Below are positions 1 through 9,327 of a stretch of DNA of 64,000 bases, piece by piece. Each line of letters opens with the position of its first letter. The stretch's first letter is position 1. The notes beneath the pieces are model-generated. The model saw nothing but the letters and a program-made list of their open reading frames with translations. It had not been told where the DNA came from and searched no databases. Source of the stretch: Candidatus Eiseniibacteriota bacterium (GTDB taxonomy: Bacteria > Eisenbacteria > RBG-16-71-46); the NCBI GenBank assembly GCA_016710095.1, contig JADJLL010000004.1:1-64000 (forward strand), in the 5' to 3' direction. A program made the position numbers and the translations under genes.

Positions 1-2815
1 TGCGCTCCATGGCTCGCTCGCTGGCGCCGAAGAACCGCGCCGCCGGCAGCGGCTGGCCGCAGAGCACCGCGGACGTGGCCGTGACGTCGAGCGTCGCCAC
101 GAACAGGCGCTTCGATCCTGTCTGGCTGGCGGCTTCGACGGCGTCGAGATTGGCGCGACGCGCCCCCGCCAGGTCGCCCATGGCCGCGCGAATCATCGCG
201 AGATTGGCGCAGGTGATGGACTGGTTCCCCAGGTCCCCGCGCTGGAGAGCGAGCGGGACGAGTTCGTCGTACACCCGCAGTGCACCCGCGAGGTCCCCCT
301 CGGAGCGCAGGATCTCGCCGAGATACGTGAGCGCGGCGGTCAACGCGCGCGCGTCGTTCAGCGCGCGGGACTCCCGCTCGTACTCCTCGGACAGCATGCG
401 CGCCTCGAGCACCTCGCCCGACGCGTACGCGGCGCAGACGACGGCATCCAGCGCCATCAGCATCGCACGCGGGTTGCCGAGCTCTCGCGCGATCTCGAGC
501 GCGCCACGGCCGGCCTGCAACGACTCGGCGTAGGCGCCCCGGAAGTAGAAGATGTCCGACAGCGCGGCCAGGGTGCGGGACCGTTCGACCGTGCGGGCGG
601 ATTGGTCGCCCCGCGCGAGCGTCTCGCGGACGATGCGCAGCCCCAGCTCGAGCAGGCCGCGGTCCGGCCAGTAGCGCTGCAGCGGCAGGATCAACGCCAT
701 GCCGCGTTGCGCGCGCTCGGGCGTCTGCTCGCACCACGCGTGCGCGGCGAGGACGTTCTCGAGCTCGCGATCCACCGCGCGACTGTGCTGGCCGCGGGCC
801 GACCCTCGGACGAGCGACTCGTACGCCGCCGTGAACGCGATGAACCGCTCGAGGTGGCGGTCGCGCACGGCGTCTCGCTCCGGCGACTGGTTGAGCAGTT
901 CGAGCGCGAACTGGCGCACGGTCTCGAGCGTCGAATAGCGCGCTTCGCCGCCGGCCTCGCGGTCCACCGTGACGAGCGACTTGTCGGCGAGGCGCGTGAG
1001 CAGGTCGAGCACCTCGAACTCGTCGGCGTCCTCTCCCGCGACCGCGACGGCGTCGGGCAGCGTCCAGCCGCCGGCGAAGACCGCCATGTCGCGGAAGAGC
1101 ACCTGCTCCTCGGGCTCGAGCTGGTCGTAGCTCCACTGGATCGTCGCGCGCAGCGTCTGGTGACGCGGCAGCGCCTTGTTGCCGCCCGTGAGCAGCTTGA
1201 AGCGGTCGTCGAGCTTGGAGCGGATCTGCTCGACCGTGAGCATCTTGATGCGCGCGGCCGCGAGCTCGATGGCGAGCGGCATGCCGTCGAGGCGGCGGCA
1301 GATCTCGGCCACCGCGGGCGCGACGGCCTCCGTGAGCGTGAACTCGCGCACGGCCTGGCGCGCGCGATCCACGAACAGCTTCACGGCGTCGGACTCCTCG
1401 ATCGCGTGCAGGTCGCCCTGCTGCGCCGCGGTCGGCACGCCGAGCGAGCGCAGCGCGAACACGTGCTCGCCGGGAATGCCGAGCCCTTCGCGGCTCGTGA
1501 CCACGATGCGCAGATCGTTCGACGCCGACAGCAGCGCGTCCACCGCGTCGCTCGTCGCGCTCAGCAGGTGCTCGCAGTTGTCGAGCACGAGCATCACGCG
1601 CTTGCCCGCGACGTGCGCGGCGACGCTCGCGAGCAGGTCGCGCCCGGCCTCTTCCTGCACGCCGATCGTGGTCGCGAGCGTCTGCGCGAAGCGCGCCTCC
1701 TCGGACACGGGCGCGAGGTCCACCCAGTAGACGCCGTCGGGATGCGATTCGAGCAGGCTTTCTGCGAGGCGCAGCCCGAGGCGCGTCTTGCCGCAGCCGC
1801 CGACGCCCGTGAGCGTGAGCAGGCGCGTCTCGCCCATGAGGCGCGCGCATTCGGCCAGCTCGCGCACGCGGCCGACGAAGCTCGTGCGCTGGCGCGGCAG
1901 GTTGCCGGGCACGGCGCTCGCGCGCGCGGACGGCGCGGGCGTCGGCGTGCGCGCGCCCGTCATCGCGAGCGCGAGCGCTTCGGCGAAGCGCGCCATGCTC
2001 GCATGGCGATCGGTGGGCGACTTGGCGAGCGCCTTCTCGATCGCGCGCTCGAGCGCCTCGGGAATGCCGGGGCGCGCGGAACGCAGCGGCGGCACCGGAT
2101 CGTTCGCGTGGCGCGCGAGCAGCGCCGACATCGACGCGGCGGCGAACGGCGGCTGGCCCGCGAGCATCTCGTAGAGCACGCAGCCGAGCGCGTACTGGTC
2201 GGCGCGGCCGTCGATGGTCGCGTCGGCCGTCGCCTGCTCGGGCGGCATGTAGAGCGGCGTGCCGAGCGTCGTGCCCACGCTCGTCACCGCGGCCGTGGAC
2301 GACACGGTCTCGGACAGCGCGTCGGGCGACGTCGCGCGCGCGATGCCGAAGTCGGCGACGAGCGCGATGCCGTCGGAGAGCAGCACGTTCTCGGGCTTGA
2401 TGTCGCGGTGCACGAGGCCCTGCGCGTGCGCGTGCCCGAGCGCGCCGGCGATCTCGCGCGTCAGGCGCAGCGCCTCGTCGAACGACAGCTGGCGCTCGCG
2501 GTCGAGCCGCGCGCGCAGCGACTCGCCCGCCACGTACGGCATGACGTAGTAGACCTGCCCGTCGGCCGCGCCCGAGTCGAACAGCGGCAGGATGTGCGGG
2601 TGCGACAGCCGCGCCGCGATCTCGATCTCGCGCAGGAAGCGGTCGTGCCCGATCCGGGCCGCCATCTCCGGATGCATGACCTTCACCGCCACCTTGCGGC
2701 GGTGCTTGAGGTCGTCCGCGAGATGGACCGTGGCCATGCCGCCCCGGCCGAGCTCGCGCTCGATCCGGTAGCGGTCGGCCAATGCGGCGGCCAATGCGTG
2801 CGGGAAGTCGTTCAG
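1..2815 (-). CDS. Ser/Thr protein kinase fused to NB-ARC-like ATPase and helical repeats (3' end outside window)
   Basis: I translated the minus strand by hand: one frame stays open from 2815 to the window edge (938 codons, no stop). A bacterial Hanks-type kinase domain covers residues about 15-275, with the glycine loop GRGGMATV, HRDIKPEN near 132-139 and DFG near 154. After a Pro/Ala linker comes a predicted-ATPase module of the AfsR/LuxR-regulator type, with Walker A GVGGCGKT near 336 and a Walker B-like VLDNCEHLL near 407. The remainder is helical, TPR-like. There is no ATG or GTG near the kinase start. An in-frame TGA lies four codons before a CTG at 2815, which has GGAG seven bases upstream, so CTG is the best start; TTG at 2794 or 2782 are alternatives. 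By family it is a cytoplasmic signalling protein that phosphorylates proteins and uses the ATPase as a switch. Its target is unknown. Confidence 0.9.
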   Translation of the reverse strand, partial: MNDFPHALAAALADRYRIERELGRGGMATVHLADDLKHRRKVAVKVMHPEMAARIGHDRFLREIEIAARLSHPHILPLFDSGAADGQVYYVMPYVAGESLRARLDRERQLSFDEALRLTREIAGALGHAHAQGLVHRDIKPENVLLSDGIALVADFGIARATSPDALSETVSSTAAVTSVGTTLGTPLYMPPEQATADATIDGRADQYALGCVLYEMLAGQPPFAAASMSALLARHANDPVPPLRSARPGIPEALERAIEKALAKSPTDRHASMARFAEALALAMTGARTPTPAPSARASAVPGNLPRQRTSFVGRVRELAECARLMGETRLLTLTGVGGCGKTRLGLRLAESLLESHPDGVYWVDLAPVSEEARFAQTLATTIGVQEEAGRDLLASVAAHVAGKRVMLVLDNCEHLLSATSDAVDALLSASNDLRIVVTSREGLGIPGEHVFALRSLGVPTAAQQGDLHAIEESDAVKLFVDRARQAVREFTLTEAVAPAVAEICRRLDGMPLAIELAAARIKMLTVEQIRSKLDDRFKLLTGGNKALPRHQTLRATIQWSYDQLEPEEQVLFRDMAVFAGGWTLPDAVAVAGEDADEFEVLDLLTRLADKSLVTVDREAGGEARYSTLETVRQFALELLNQSPERDAVRDRHLERFIAFTAAYESLVRGSARGQHSRAVDRELENVLAAHAWCEQTPERAQRGMALILPLQRYWPDRGLLELGLRIVRETLARGDQSARTVERSRTLAALSDIFYFRGAYAESLQAGRGALEIARELGNPRAMLMALDAVVCAAYASGEVLEARMLSEEYERESRALNDARALTAALTYLGEILRSEGDLAGALRVYDELVPLALQRGDLGNQSITCANLAMIRAAMGDLAGARRANLDAVEAASQTGSKRLFVATLDVTATSAVLCGQPLPAARFFGASERAMER

Positions 2816-3083
2816 GGCGGTGCTCCGTCAGGGATGGAGGGGACGGACAAAGCGCGCGGAAATCTACCAGACGGCCGCCGGCTCGCGCCGCACCCAACTG
2901 CGGGTCCGGGCCACGCGTGCTTCTCGGGCATGATCGCCCGCGGCGCTCGAAAGCATGCGGCGAGGACGGGCGGGCAACCGGCGTGAACTCCCCCTTGTGG
3001 CGGACCGCCGCGCCGTGTTCGAATTGCCTGTCTGGCCTCGAGCATTTCCCGTTCGCTCGCATCGCGCCCACCGAAAGGTCGCC

Positions 3084-5033
3084 GTGTCCTCCGCCGCCCG
3101 AGTTCTCGCCTCCCTGCTGCTCGCGCTGACCGTCACGACCGCGAGCGCGGAGACGCCCGTCTTCCTCGAACGCTGGGGCGGACTCGTGAGCGGCTCCGGT
3201 CCGAGGGAGTTCGACACCCCCTCTTCCTGCGCCCTCGGGCCGAACGGCCATCTCTACGTCACCGAGTACGGCAATGCGCGCGTGCAGGAGCTGACCGCGA
3301 ACGGCGAGTTCGTGCGATTCATCGACGTGCCCGACGACGCGTCGGGGCGGCGCGCGTACCCGGACCACCTCGTCATCGATGGCGAGGGGCATGTCTACCT
3401 CACGACGCGAGCCCCGAGCTCCAGAATCCAGAAGTACTCGAGCGACGGCCGCCTGCTGACGTGGTGGACCTCTTCCGGAGTGCGAATCGACACCGGGAAC
3501 TTCGCCCCCGCGGCCATGACCGTTGACCGCGAAGGCAACCTGCTCGTCGCGGAGTACTACTCGCAACAGATCCTGCGGTTCTCGCCGACCGGCACCCTGC
3601 TTTCGCAGTGGAGCGCGGCGCCGCTGGAGGGCGACTTCGCGAACTACGAGGGCATGGCGGTCGACGCGCACGGCGCGGTGTACGTCACCGACAGCTTCCG
3701 CCAGAAGATGAGCAAGTACACCGCCGACGGGCGGCTGCTGGCGCGCTGGGGTGGACCCGGTTACGCCGGGACGCGATTCGGCGGGATCGGCCGAGTGCTG
3801 TATCTCGGCAACGGAACGTTGCTCGTCATGGATGCGGGTAACCAGCGAATCGCCTGGGTCGACACGCTCGGGACCATCGTCGGCCAGATCGGCGGCGTGC
3901 CTCCGGGAGCCAGGGACGTCTTCGACCCGACCGACGCGGTCATCGATCGCACGGGACGCGTCCTGGCGGTCGAGCGCGTTCGTCACTCCGTCATGGTGTT
4001 CGGCCCCCGCCCCGACTCCGCACCGATCGCAGACGCGGGCCGCGACATCACGGTGGAGTGCGGTGCGCCGTCGGGCACACCGGTGCGCCTCGACGGCTCG
4101 AACAGCCGCGATCCGGACGGCGAGAGTTTCGTCTGGCGGTGGAGTGCCCCGGGCGTCACGTTCGACGATCCGGCATCGCCCACGCCGACCGGCACGTTCC
4201 CATACGGCACGACGCTCGTGACGCTGACCGTGCTCGACACCGCGCTCACGTCGGTCGACACCGTGCGCGTGACCGTGGCCGACACCGCGCCCCCGGCGCT
4301 CGCCGTGACGCTCGATCCGAACGTGCTGTGGCCGCCGAACGGCCACATGATCCCGATCCACGCCACCGTGACCGCGAGCGACGCCTGCGGGGGCCCGGTG
4401 AGCGTGGCGCTCGCGACGATCACGAACAGCGAGTGCCGGCCCGTGCTCGCGGACGATCGCAATCGTCGCGGCGGCGGTGAGGACGGCGACGATCACGGCG
4501 AGCACGGCGATCACGACGGCGAGGGTGAGGATCACGGGCATGACGACGACCGGGACCGCTGCGAAGGATTCGTTCGCGGAGCCTCGTTCGGAACGGCCGA
4601 CTTCGATTTCGAACTGCGGGCCGAGCGGCGCGGTCACGGCGCGGGCCGCACCTACACGGTGTGCTACGAAGCGGTCGACGCGGCCGGGCACCGCGCACGC
4701 GCGTGCGCCGAAGTCTTCGTGCCGCGCGATCACCGGGAAGGCGACCGCCTGCGCGGTGCGCGCGAGCTGCGCTTCTCCGCCGAGGCGCGTCCGAACCCGG
4801 CGCGAGGCGGCGTGGAGATCGCCTTCGAGCTTCCGCGCGCCGGGCACACCCGATTGAGCGTCTACGACGTCGCCGGCCGGCTCGTCGCCACGCCCGTGGA
4901 CGAGGTGCGGTCCGCGGGAGCCCATTCGGTCCGTTTCACCCCGAACCGGGGCTCCGGCGGCGCGCAGTTGCTGCTCTACCGCCTGACGCAGGGCGACGAC
5001 GTGCGCACGGGGCGGGTCCTGCTGCTCCCCTAG
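3084..5033 (+). CDS. Secreted NHL-repeat / PKD-like protein with C-terminal FlgD-type Ig domain
   Basis: 649 aa from a GTG at 3084 preceded by GAAAGG with five-base spacing; the frame is open further upstream, but a signal peptide begins exactly here (RVLASLLLALTVTTASA). Residues about 25-300 form NHL/six-bladed propeller repeats with recurring GxLYVTEYGNARVQ-type blades. Next come a PKD-like domain (DGSNSRDPDG) and an HYR-like domain (LWPPNGHMIPI). A stretch at about 4474-4557 is very rich in Asp, Gly, His and Glu and could bind metal. The C-terminus is a FlgD-like Ig domain (RLSVYDVAGRLVATPV) of the kind that ends many exported proteins in FCB-group bacteria. It is divergent from the kinase gene. 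No enzymatic residues are visible; an extracellular binding or structural role is likely. Confidence 0.85.
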   Translation: MSSAARVLASLLLALTVTTASAETPVFLERWGGLVSGSGPREFDTPSSCALGPNGHLYVTEYGNARVQELTANGEFVRFIDVPDDASGRRAYPDHLVIDGEGHVYLTTRAPSSRIQKYSSDGRLLTWWTSSGVRIDTGNFAPAAMTVDREGNLLVAEYYSQQILRFSPTGTLLSQWSAAPLEGDFANYEGMAVDAHGAVYVTDSFRQKMSKYTADGRLLARWGGPGYAGTRFGGIGRVLYLGNGTLLVMDAGNQRIAWVDTLGTIVGQIGGVPPGARDVFDPTDAVIDRTGRVLAVERVRHSVMVFGPRPDSAPIADAGRDITVECGAPSGTPVRLDGSNSRDPDGESFVWRWSAPGVTFDDPASPTPTGTFPYGTTLVTLTVLDTALTSVDTVRVTVADTAPPALAVTLDPNVLWPPNGHMIPIHATVTASDACGGPVSVALATITNSECRPVLADDRNRRGGGEDGDDHGEHGDHDGEGEDHGHDDDRDRCEGFVRGASFGTADFDFELRAERRGHGAGRTYTVCYEAVDAAGHRARACAEVFVPRDHREGDRLRGARELRFSAEARPNPARGGVEIAFELPRAGHTRLSVYDVAGRLVATPVDEVRSAGAHSVRFTPNRGSGGAQLLLYRLTQGDDVRTGRVLLLP

Positions 5034-5181
5034 ACCGGAAGAGCGCGATTTCCCGGCCCCGGACATCGCTTCGGCGCTTTCCCGCGGCCCCACGGATGGC
5101 TTAGATTCGCCCCCCCGAGCGCGCTTCGGCCCGCGGCAACCGCCGCCGAAAAGCCGCGCCACCTCCGGAGGTTCACCCCAC

Positions 5182-6405
5182 ATGCGATCCGACCTCGACC
5201 GCCTCATGCGTGAGCGCGGACTCGCCGGTGTCATCGTGCTCGCGCACGACCGCTACTGCCCCGCGTTCTACTGGTGCACCGGCCAGAAGATCCACCACGG
5301 GATCTACTTCCGCGCCGCCGACGGCCGCGCGCACCTCGTGGTCGATCCGATGGAGCGCGACCAGGCCGCGCTCGCCGGCTGCGAGTGGTCCACGTACGCG
5401 CAGCACGGCTTCCTCGCCATGATCAAGTCCGCGTCGTCGCAGGCCGAGGCGCTCGCGCAGCTGATCGCGAAGGTCGCCGCGGAGCTGCAGCTCGAAGGAC
5501 GCGTCGCGTTCTCGGGCGAGGCGCCGCTCGGCTTCTCGTACGCGCTGCTGTCGCAGCTCGCGACGCTCGCGCCGGCGATCACCGTGGACGCGAGCGCGCC
5601 CGACGTGATCGCGCAGGCGATGATGACGAAGGAAGAATCCGAGCTCGAGAGCATCCGCCGCGCGTCGAAGGGCGCCGTGGCCGCGATGAACGCGGTCCGC
5701 GTCTACCTGGGCTCGCTGCGCCGCAAGGGCGACGCGCTCACCGACGGCACGCACGACGTCGTGACGCTCGGGCACGTGCGCGCGCTGATCCACCGCGTGT
5801 TCGCCGAGCACAAGCTCGCCGAGGACGGCGAGAGCATCGTCTCGCAGGGCCGCGACGCCGGCGTGCCGCACAACCGCGGCAACGACGCCGAGCCCGTGCG
5901 GCTGGGCGAGAGCATCATCGTGGACATCTTCCCCGGCGAGGCCGGCGGCGGCTACCACACCGACATGACGCGCACGTTCTGCGTCGGCAAGGCGCCCGAC
6001 GCACTGCGCACGATGTACGCGCAGTGCCGCGAGGCGTTCGACGCCGCGATGGCCGCGTCGCGCGGCGGCGTGCTGTGCCGCTCGCTGCAGGACCTCACGT
6101 GCGACATCTTCGAGCGTCAGGGGCACGCGACGCTGCGCACGAACGCGAGCGCGGTCGAAGGCTACGTGCACTCGCTCGGCCACGGCGTCGGTCTCGCGGT
6201 GCACGAAGGCCCGGGCCTGCGCAGCGGCGAGCAGAACAAGGCCGTGCTCGAGCCCGGCCACGTCGTGTCGGTGGAACCCGGCCTCTACTACCCCTCGCGC
6301 GGCATGGGCATGCGCATCGAGGACCTGGTCGCGGTGCGCGCCGACGGCAGCATCGAGAACCTCACCGAGTGCTCGTACGAGCTGGAAGTCGGAGCGAACG
6401 TTTGA
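5182..6405 (+). CDS. M24 family metallopeptidase (Xaa-Pro aminopeptidase-like)
   Basis: 407 aa, first gene of a tight four-gene operon. The N-terminal half is a creatinase-type domain. The C-terminal half is a pita-bread M24 fold with the five metal ligands in place: D248 (VDIFPGE), D261 (YHTDMTR), H334 (LGHGVG), E365 (SVEPGLY) and E380 (MRIEDL). The family cleaves an N-terminal residue before proline using two metal ions, in the cytoplasm because no signal peptide is seen. The ATG at 5182 has GGAGG upstream. The stop overlaps the TTG start of hflX (TTGA). Which subfamily it belongs to (Xaa-Pro aminopeptidase or prolidase) cannot be settled by reading. Confidence 0.92.
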   Translation: MRSDLDRLMRERGLAGVIVLAHDRYCPAFYWCTGQKIHHGIYFRAADGRAHLVVDPMERDQAALAGCEWSTYAQHGFLAMIKSASSQAEALAQLIAKVAAELQLEGRVAFSGEAPLGFSYALLSQLATLAPAITVDASAPDVIAQAMMTKEESELESIRRASKGAVAAMNAVRVYLGSLRRKGDALTDGTHDVVTLGHVRALIHRVFAEHKLAEDGESIVSQGRDAGVPHNRGNDAEPVRLGESIIVDIFPGEAGGGYHTDMTRTFCVGKAPDALRTMYAQCREAFDAAMAASRGGVLCRSLQDLTCDIFERQGHATLRTNASAVEGYVHSLGHGVGLAVHEGPGLRSGEQNKAVLEPGHVVSVEPGLYYPSRGMGMRIEDLVAVRADGSIENLTECSYELEVGANV

Positions 6406-7526
6406 AAGCCGCGCCCTACGAAGTCCCTCGCCCGCCGCGCTGGGAGAACGCCGTCTTGGTCGGCCACGCCGGCCGCGAGAAGGAACATCTCGAGCGCTCC
6501 ATGGAAGAGCTCGCGCTGCTCGCCGACACGGCGGGCGGCCGCGTCGTGGGCTCGCTCACGCAGCGGCGCGGCTCGATCCATCCGGCGCACTTCATCGGCA
6601 AGGGCAAGCTCGAGGAGCTCAAGACGCTCGCCGAGCAGACCGAAGCCGAGCTGCTGATCTTCGACGACGACTTGTCGCCGGCGCAGGTGCGCAACCTCGA
6701 GAAGGCGGCGGAGCGCAAGGTGATCGATCGCTCCGAGCTGATCCTCGACATCTTCGCGCGCCGCGCGCGCACGCGCGAGTCGCGGCTGCAGGTCGAGCTG
6801 GCGCAGCTCGAGTACACGCTGCCGCGCCTCATGGGCATGTGGAAGCACCTCGAGCGGCAGGCCGGCGGCATCGGCACGCGCGGTCCCGGCGAAACGCAGC
6901 TCGAGACCGACCGCCGCCTCGTGCGCGACCGGATCGCGAAGCTCAAGGAGTCGCTGCGCGCGGTCGAGCGCGAGCGCGAAACGCAGCGCAACCGCCGCCG
7001 CCGCGAGTACCGTGCGGCGCTCGTCGGCTACACCAACGCGGGCAAGAGCACGCTGTTCAACGCGCTCACCAAGTCCGACGTGTTCGTCGAGAACCGGTTG
7101 TTCGCGACGCTCGATTCCACGACGCGGCAGATGGTGAGCCGCGAGCGCGAGACCGTGTTGATGACCGACACGGTCGGCTTCATCCGCAAGCTGCCGCACC
7201 ATCTGGTCGCGTCGTTCCACAGCACGCTCGTCGAGGCGATCGAGGCGGACACGCTGCTGCACGTGACCGACGCGAGCGACCCCGACTTCCGCCGCCAGAT
7301 CCTCGCGGTGGACCACGTGCTCGACCAGATCCTGAAGGAGCCGCGCCCGCCGCGGCTCATGGTCTTCAACAAGTGCGACCAGATCGACGAAGAAACGGCC
7401 ACGGCGCTGCGCGCCGAGTACGAAGGCTGCTTCGTCGTGTCGGCCCGCACCGGCGAAGGGCTCGACGCGCTGCGCGCCGAGCTCTACCGCCGCTCACACG
7501 AGCGCAAGCTCCCGGTGGCCGGATGA
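6402..7526 (+). CDS. hflX: Ribosome-associated GTPase HflX
   Basis: 374 aa. The start is a TTG at 6402 overlapping the upstream stop by four bases; no ATG exists near the HflX N-terminus. The N-terminal HflX domain carries the conserved GTRGPGETQLETDRR stretch, followed by a coiled-coil segment and the G domain: G1 GYTNAGKST (residues 209-217), G3 DTVGF and G4 NKCD. HflX binds the 50S subunit and splits stalled or stressed ribosomes. It sits between a peptidase and a small SRPBCC protein, with ATGA overlap to the latter, which indicates translational coupling. No missing motifs. Confidence 0.95.
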   Translation: MKAAPYEVPRPPRWENAVLVGHAGREKEHLERSMEELALLADTAGGRVVGSLTQRRGSIHPAHFIGKGKLEELKTLAEQTEAELLIFDDDLSPAQVRNLEKAAERKVIDRSELILDIFARRARTRESRLQVELAQLEYTLPRLMGMWKHLERQAGGIGTRGPGETQLETDRRLVRDRIAKLKESLRAVERERETQRNRRRREYRAALVGYTNAGKSTLFNALTKSDVFVENRLFATLDSTTRQMVSRERETVLMTDTVGFIRKLPHHLVASFHSTLVEAIEADTLLHVTDASDPDFRRQILAVDHVLDQILKEPRPPRLMVFNKCDQIDEETATALRAEYEGCFVVSARTGEGLDALRAELYRRSHERKLPVAG

Positions 7527-7966
7527 GCGCGACGACCACGCTGACCTTCGACGTTCTGTTGTCCGCGCCGTCCGAGCGCGTGTTCAAGGCCATCACCGAG
7601 GGCCGTCATCTCGAGCGCTGGTTCTGTGACGCGTGCGAGAGCGAAGCGCACGAGGACGGCCGTCTCACGATGCGCTGGCACCGTCTCGATTCCACGTCGT
7701 GGCCGTACGAGGCGACGTGGAGCGAGTTCCGCCCGCCCGCGCACTGCGCGTGCGTCGGCGGCCATCAGGGTTATCCCAACCGCGACGCGGGGCGCATCGA
7801 GTTCGACGTCGAATCGCGTGAAGGCGGCGCGACGCTGATCGTGCGCCACTCGCTGCCCGACCTGCCCGAATACGCCATGCACGCCGAGCAATATCGCAAC
7901 GCCTGGCCGCGCGCACTCGCGCGGCTCAAGCTCTATCTCTCTCCGACCACACGGGAACAGTCATGA
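7523..7966 (+). CDS. SRPBCC / AHSA1-like ligand-binding protein
   Basis: 147 aa. The ATG overlaps the hflX stop and its own stop overlaps the ATG of mqnD (ATGA both times). The sequence has the pattern of the Bet v1/START (SRPBCC) fold in its AHSA1 branch: an N-terminal strand, the segment PSERVFKAITEGRHLERWF, central strands with W and P positions, and a long C-terminal helix (QYRNAWPRALARLKLYL). Members bind hydrophobic ligands or act as co-chaperones. The specific ligand is unknown. Position next to mqnD may be only operon packing. Confidence 0.8.
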   Translation: MSATTTLTFDVLLSAPSERVFKAITEGRHLERWFCDACESEAHEDGRLTMRWHRLDSTSWPYEATWSEFRPPAHCACVGGHQGYPNRDAGRIEFDVESREGGATLIVRHSLPDLPEYAMHAEQYRNAWPRALARLKLYLSPTTREQS

Positions 7967-8814
7967 GCACGCCTTCGACTTCGGTTCGCACCGTTCGCTT
8001 CGGCCACAGCCCGGACGCCGACGACGCCTACATGTTCTACGGCTTCCACACCGGCGAGGCCGTGATCGACGGCTGCCACGTCGAGCACGTGCTGCAGGAC
8101 ATCCAGTCGCTCAACGTGCGCGCGATCGAGAAGGCCGACCTCGAGATCACGGCCGTTTCGGCGCACGCCTACTCGTTCATCGCGGACAAGTACGCGGTGC
8201 TCGCGTGCGGCGCGAGCTTCGGCTGGGGCTACGGCCCGGTGCTCGTCTCCAAGACGAAGCGCACGCCGGAGTCGCTCGCCGGCAAGCGCGTCGCGATTCC
8301 CGGCAAGCTCACCACCGCCGCGCTGTTGCTGAAGACCGAGTTCCCGGCGTGCGAGACGGTCGAGGTGATGTTCGACGACATTCCGCGCGCGGTGCTCGCG
8401 GGCGAGGTCGAGGCCGGCGTGATCATCCACGAGAGCCAGCTGACGTACGAAGCCGAGGGCCTGCAGAAGGTGTGCGACTTCGGCGAGCTGTGGAAGGAGC
8501 GCGACGGCCTGCCGGTGCCGCTCGGACTCGACGTGGTGCGCCGCGACCTGGGCCCCGAGCTGATGAAGGCGTGCTCGGTGGGCTTCCGCAAGTCGATCGA
8601 CGCGGCGTTCGCGCACGAAGAAGACGCGATCCGTTACGCGCTGCAGTTCGGGCGCGGGCTGGACGTGCCGCAGGGCAAGAAGTTCGTTCACATGTACGTG
8701 AACGACCTGACGCTCGACATGGGCGAACAGGGCCGCAAGGGCATCGCACTGCTGTACGAGCGCGCGGTGAAGGCGGGCGCGATCGCGAAGGCGCCGGACT
8801 TCTCGGTGATCTGA
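7963..8814 (+). CDS. mqnD: 1,4-dihydroxy-6-naphthoate synthase MqnD (futalosine pathway)
   Basis: 283 aa with the periplasmic-binding-protein-like fold of the MqnA/MqnD family but no signal peptide, as expected for the cytoplasmic enzyme. Diagnostic segments are the N-terminal GHSPDADDAYMFYG, GYGPVLVSK and the central VIIHESQLTY. MqnD converts cyclic dehypoxanthinyl futalosine to 1,4-dihydroxy-6-naphthoate in the alternative menaquinone route. mqnC, mqnA and mqnE are elsewhere in this window. It is the last gene of the 5.2-8.8 kb operon, and a run of five T follows about five bases after the stop. Confidence 0.9.
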   Translation: MSTPSTSVRTVRFGHSPDADDAYMFYGFHTGEAVIDGCHVEHVLQDIQSLNVRAIEKADLEITAVSAHAYSFIADKYAVLACGASFGWGYGPVLVSKTKRTPESLAGKRVAIPGKLTTAALLLKTEFPACETVEVMFDDIPRAVLAGEVEAGVIIHESQLTYEAEGLQKVCDFGELWKERDGLPVPLGLDVVRRDLGPELMKACSVGFRKSIDAAFAHEEDAIRYALQFGRGLDVPQGKKFVHMYVNDLTLDMGEQGRKGIALLYERAVKAGAIAKAPDFSVI

Positions 8815-8991
8815 CGCTTTTTCTCCGCGGCCAAGAGAGCGCCGCCCTCGAGGGCTGGCGCCTTCGCTTTTCCTGCCACCCCCGTGATGCGGCGATCGCT
8901 GCTGGCGTTCCTTGTCGCGTCGCGGCCGGGGACGCCGAGGGATCCGATCGGGTGGACGTTCGGCTTCGGCATCCTGCCTTCGCCTCACTAG

Positions 8992-9191
8992 GCGTTCCGG
9001 TCGCTCCGCCATCCTGGCTCCGCTCCCTTCTCGACTCCACCCGCTCGGACCCTCGACGCCCCACCAGGCTCGACCGCGGGAGGCCGGGCATGCTACTCGA
9101 GCAGTGGATGGGCAGCGCCGGGAGGTCGGGCCTCGAGAGCGGGGGGGCTCGTGGAGGGAGCGGAGCCAGGATGGCGGAGCGACCGGAACGC
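8992..9191. repeat. 37-bp perfect inverted repeat, core of a longer imperfect palindrome
   Basis: Bases 8992-9028 are the exact reverse complement of 9155-9191 (CCGGTCGCTCCGCCATCC within the left arm), with a 126-base spacer. Outside the perfect core the similarity continues with mismatches for roughly another 100 bases: upstream of 8992 and downstream of 9191 the arms remain recognisably complementary to about 8890 and 9300. The two arms are therefore diverged, oppositely oriented copies of one element of about 150 bases. No transposase is encoded. Confidence 0.8.
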
Positions 9192-9327
9192 GCAGTGAGC
9201 CGGAGGCAGGAGGCCGGAGGCGAGCGTCCCCCTCTCGCGATCCCCAGCGTGCCCGCCGATGCGATGCAGAAGGAAGCGCGCGATCGCCTGCAGCGATGCA
9301 TCGCGACAGGTCGTTCGACGAGGAGGG

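Noticed and set aside
602..2986. Long open plus-strand frame of 794 codons opposite the kinase gene
   Set aside because: Arg/Ala/His-rich composition with no domain sense; it is the complement of the kinase-ATPase codons in high-GC sequence.
5173..6261. 362-codon minus-strand frame
   Set aside because: Exact antisense of the M24 peptidase, with composition typical of a shadow frame.
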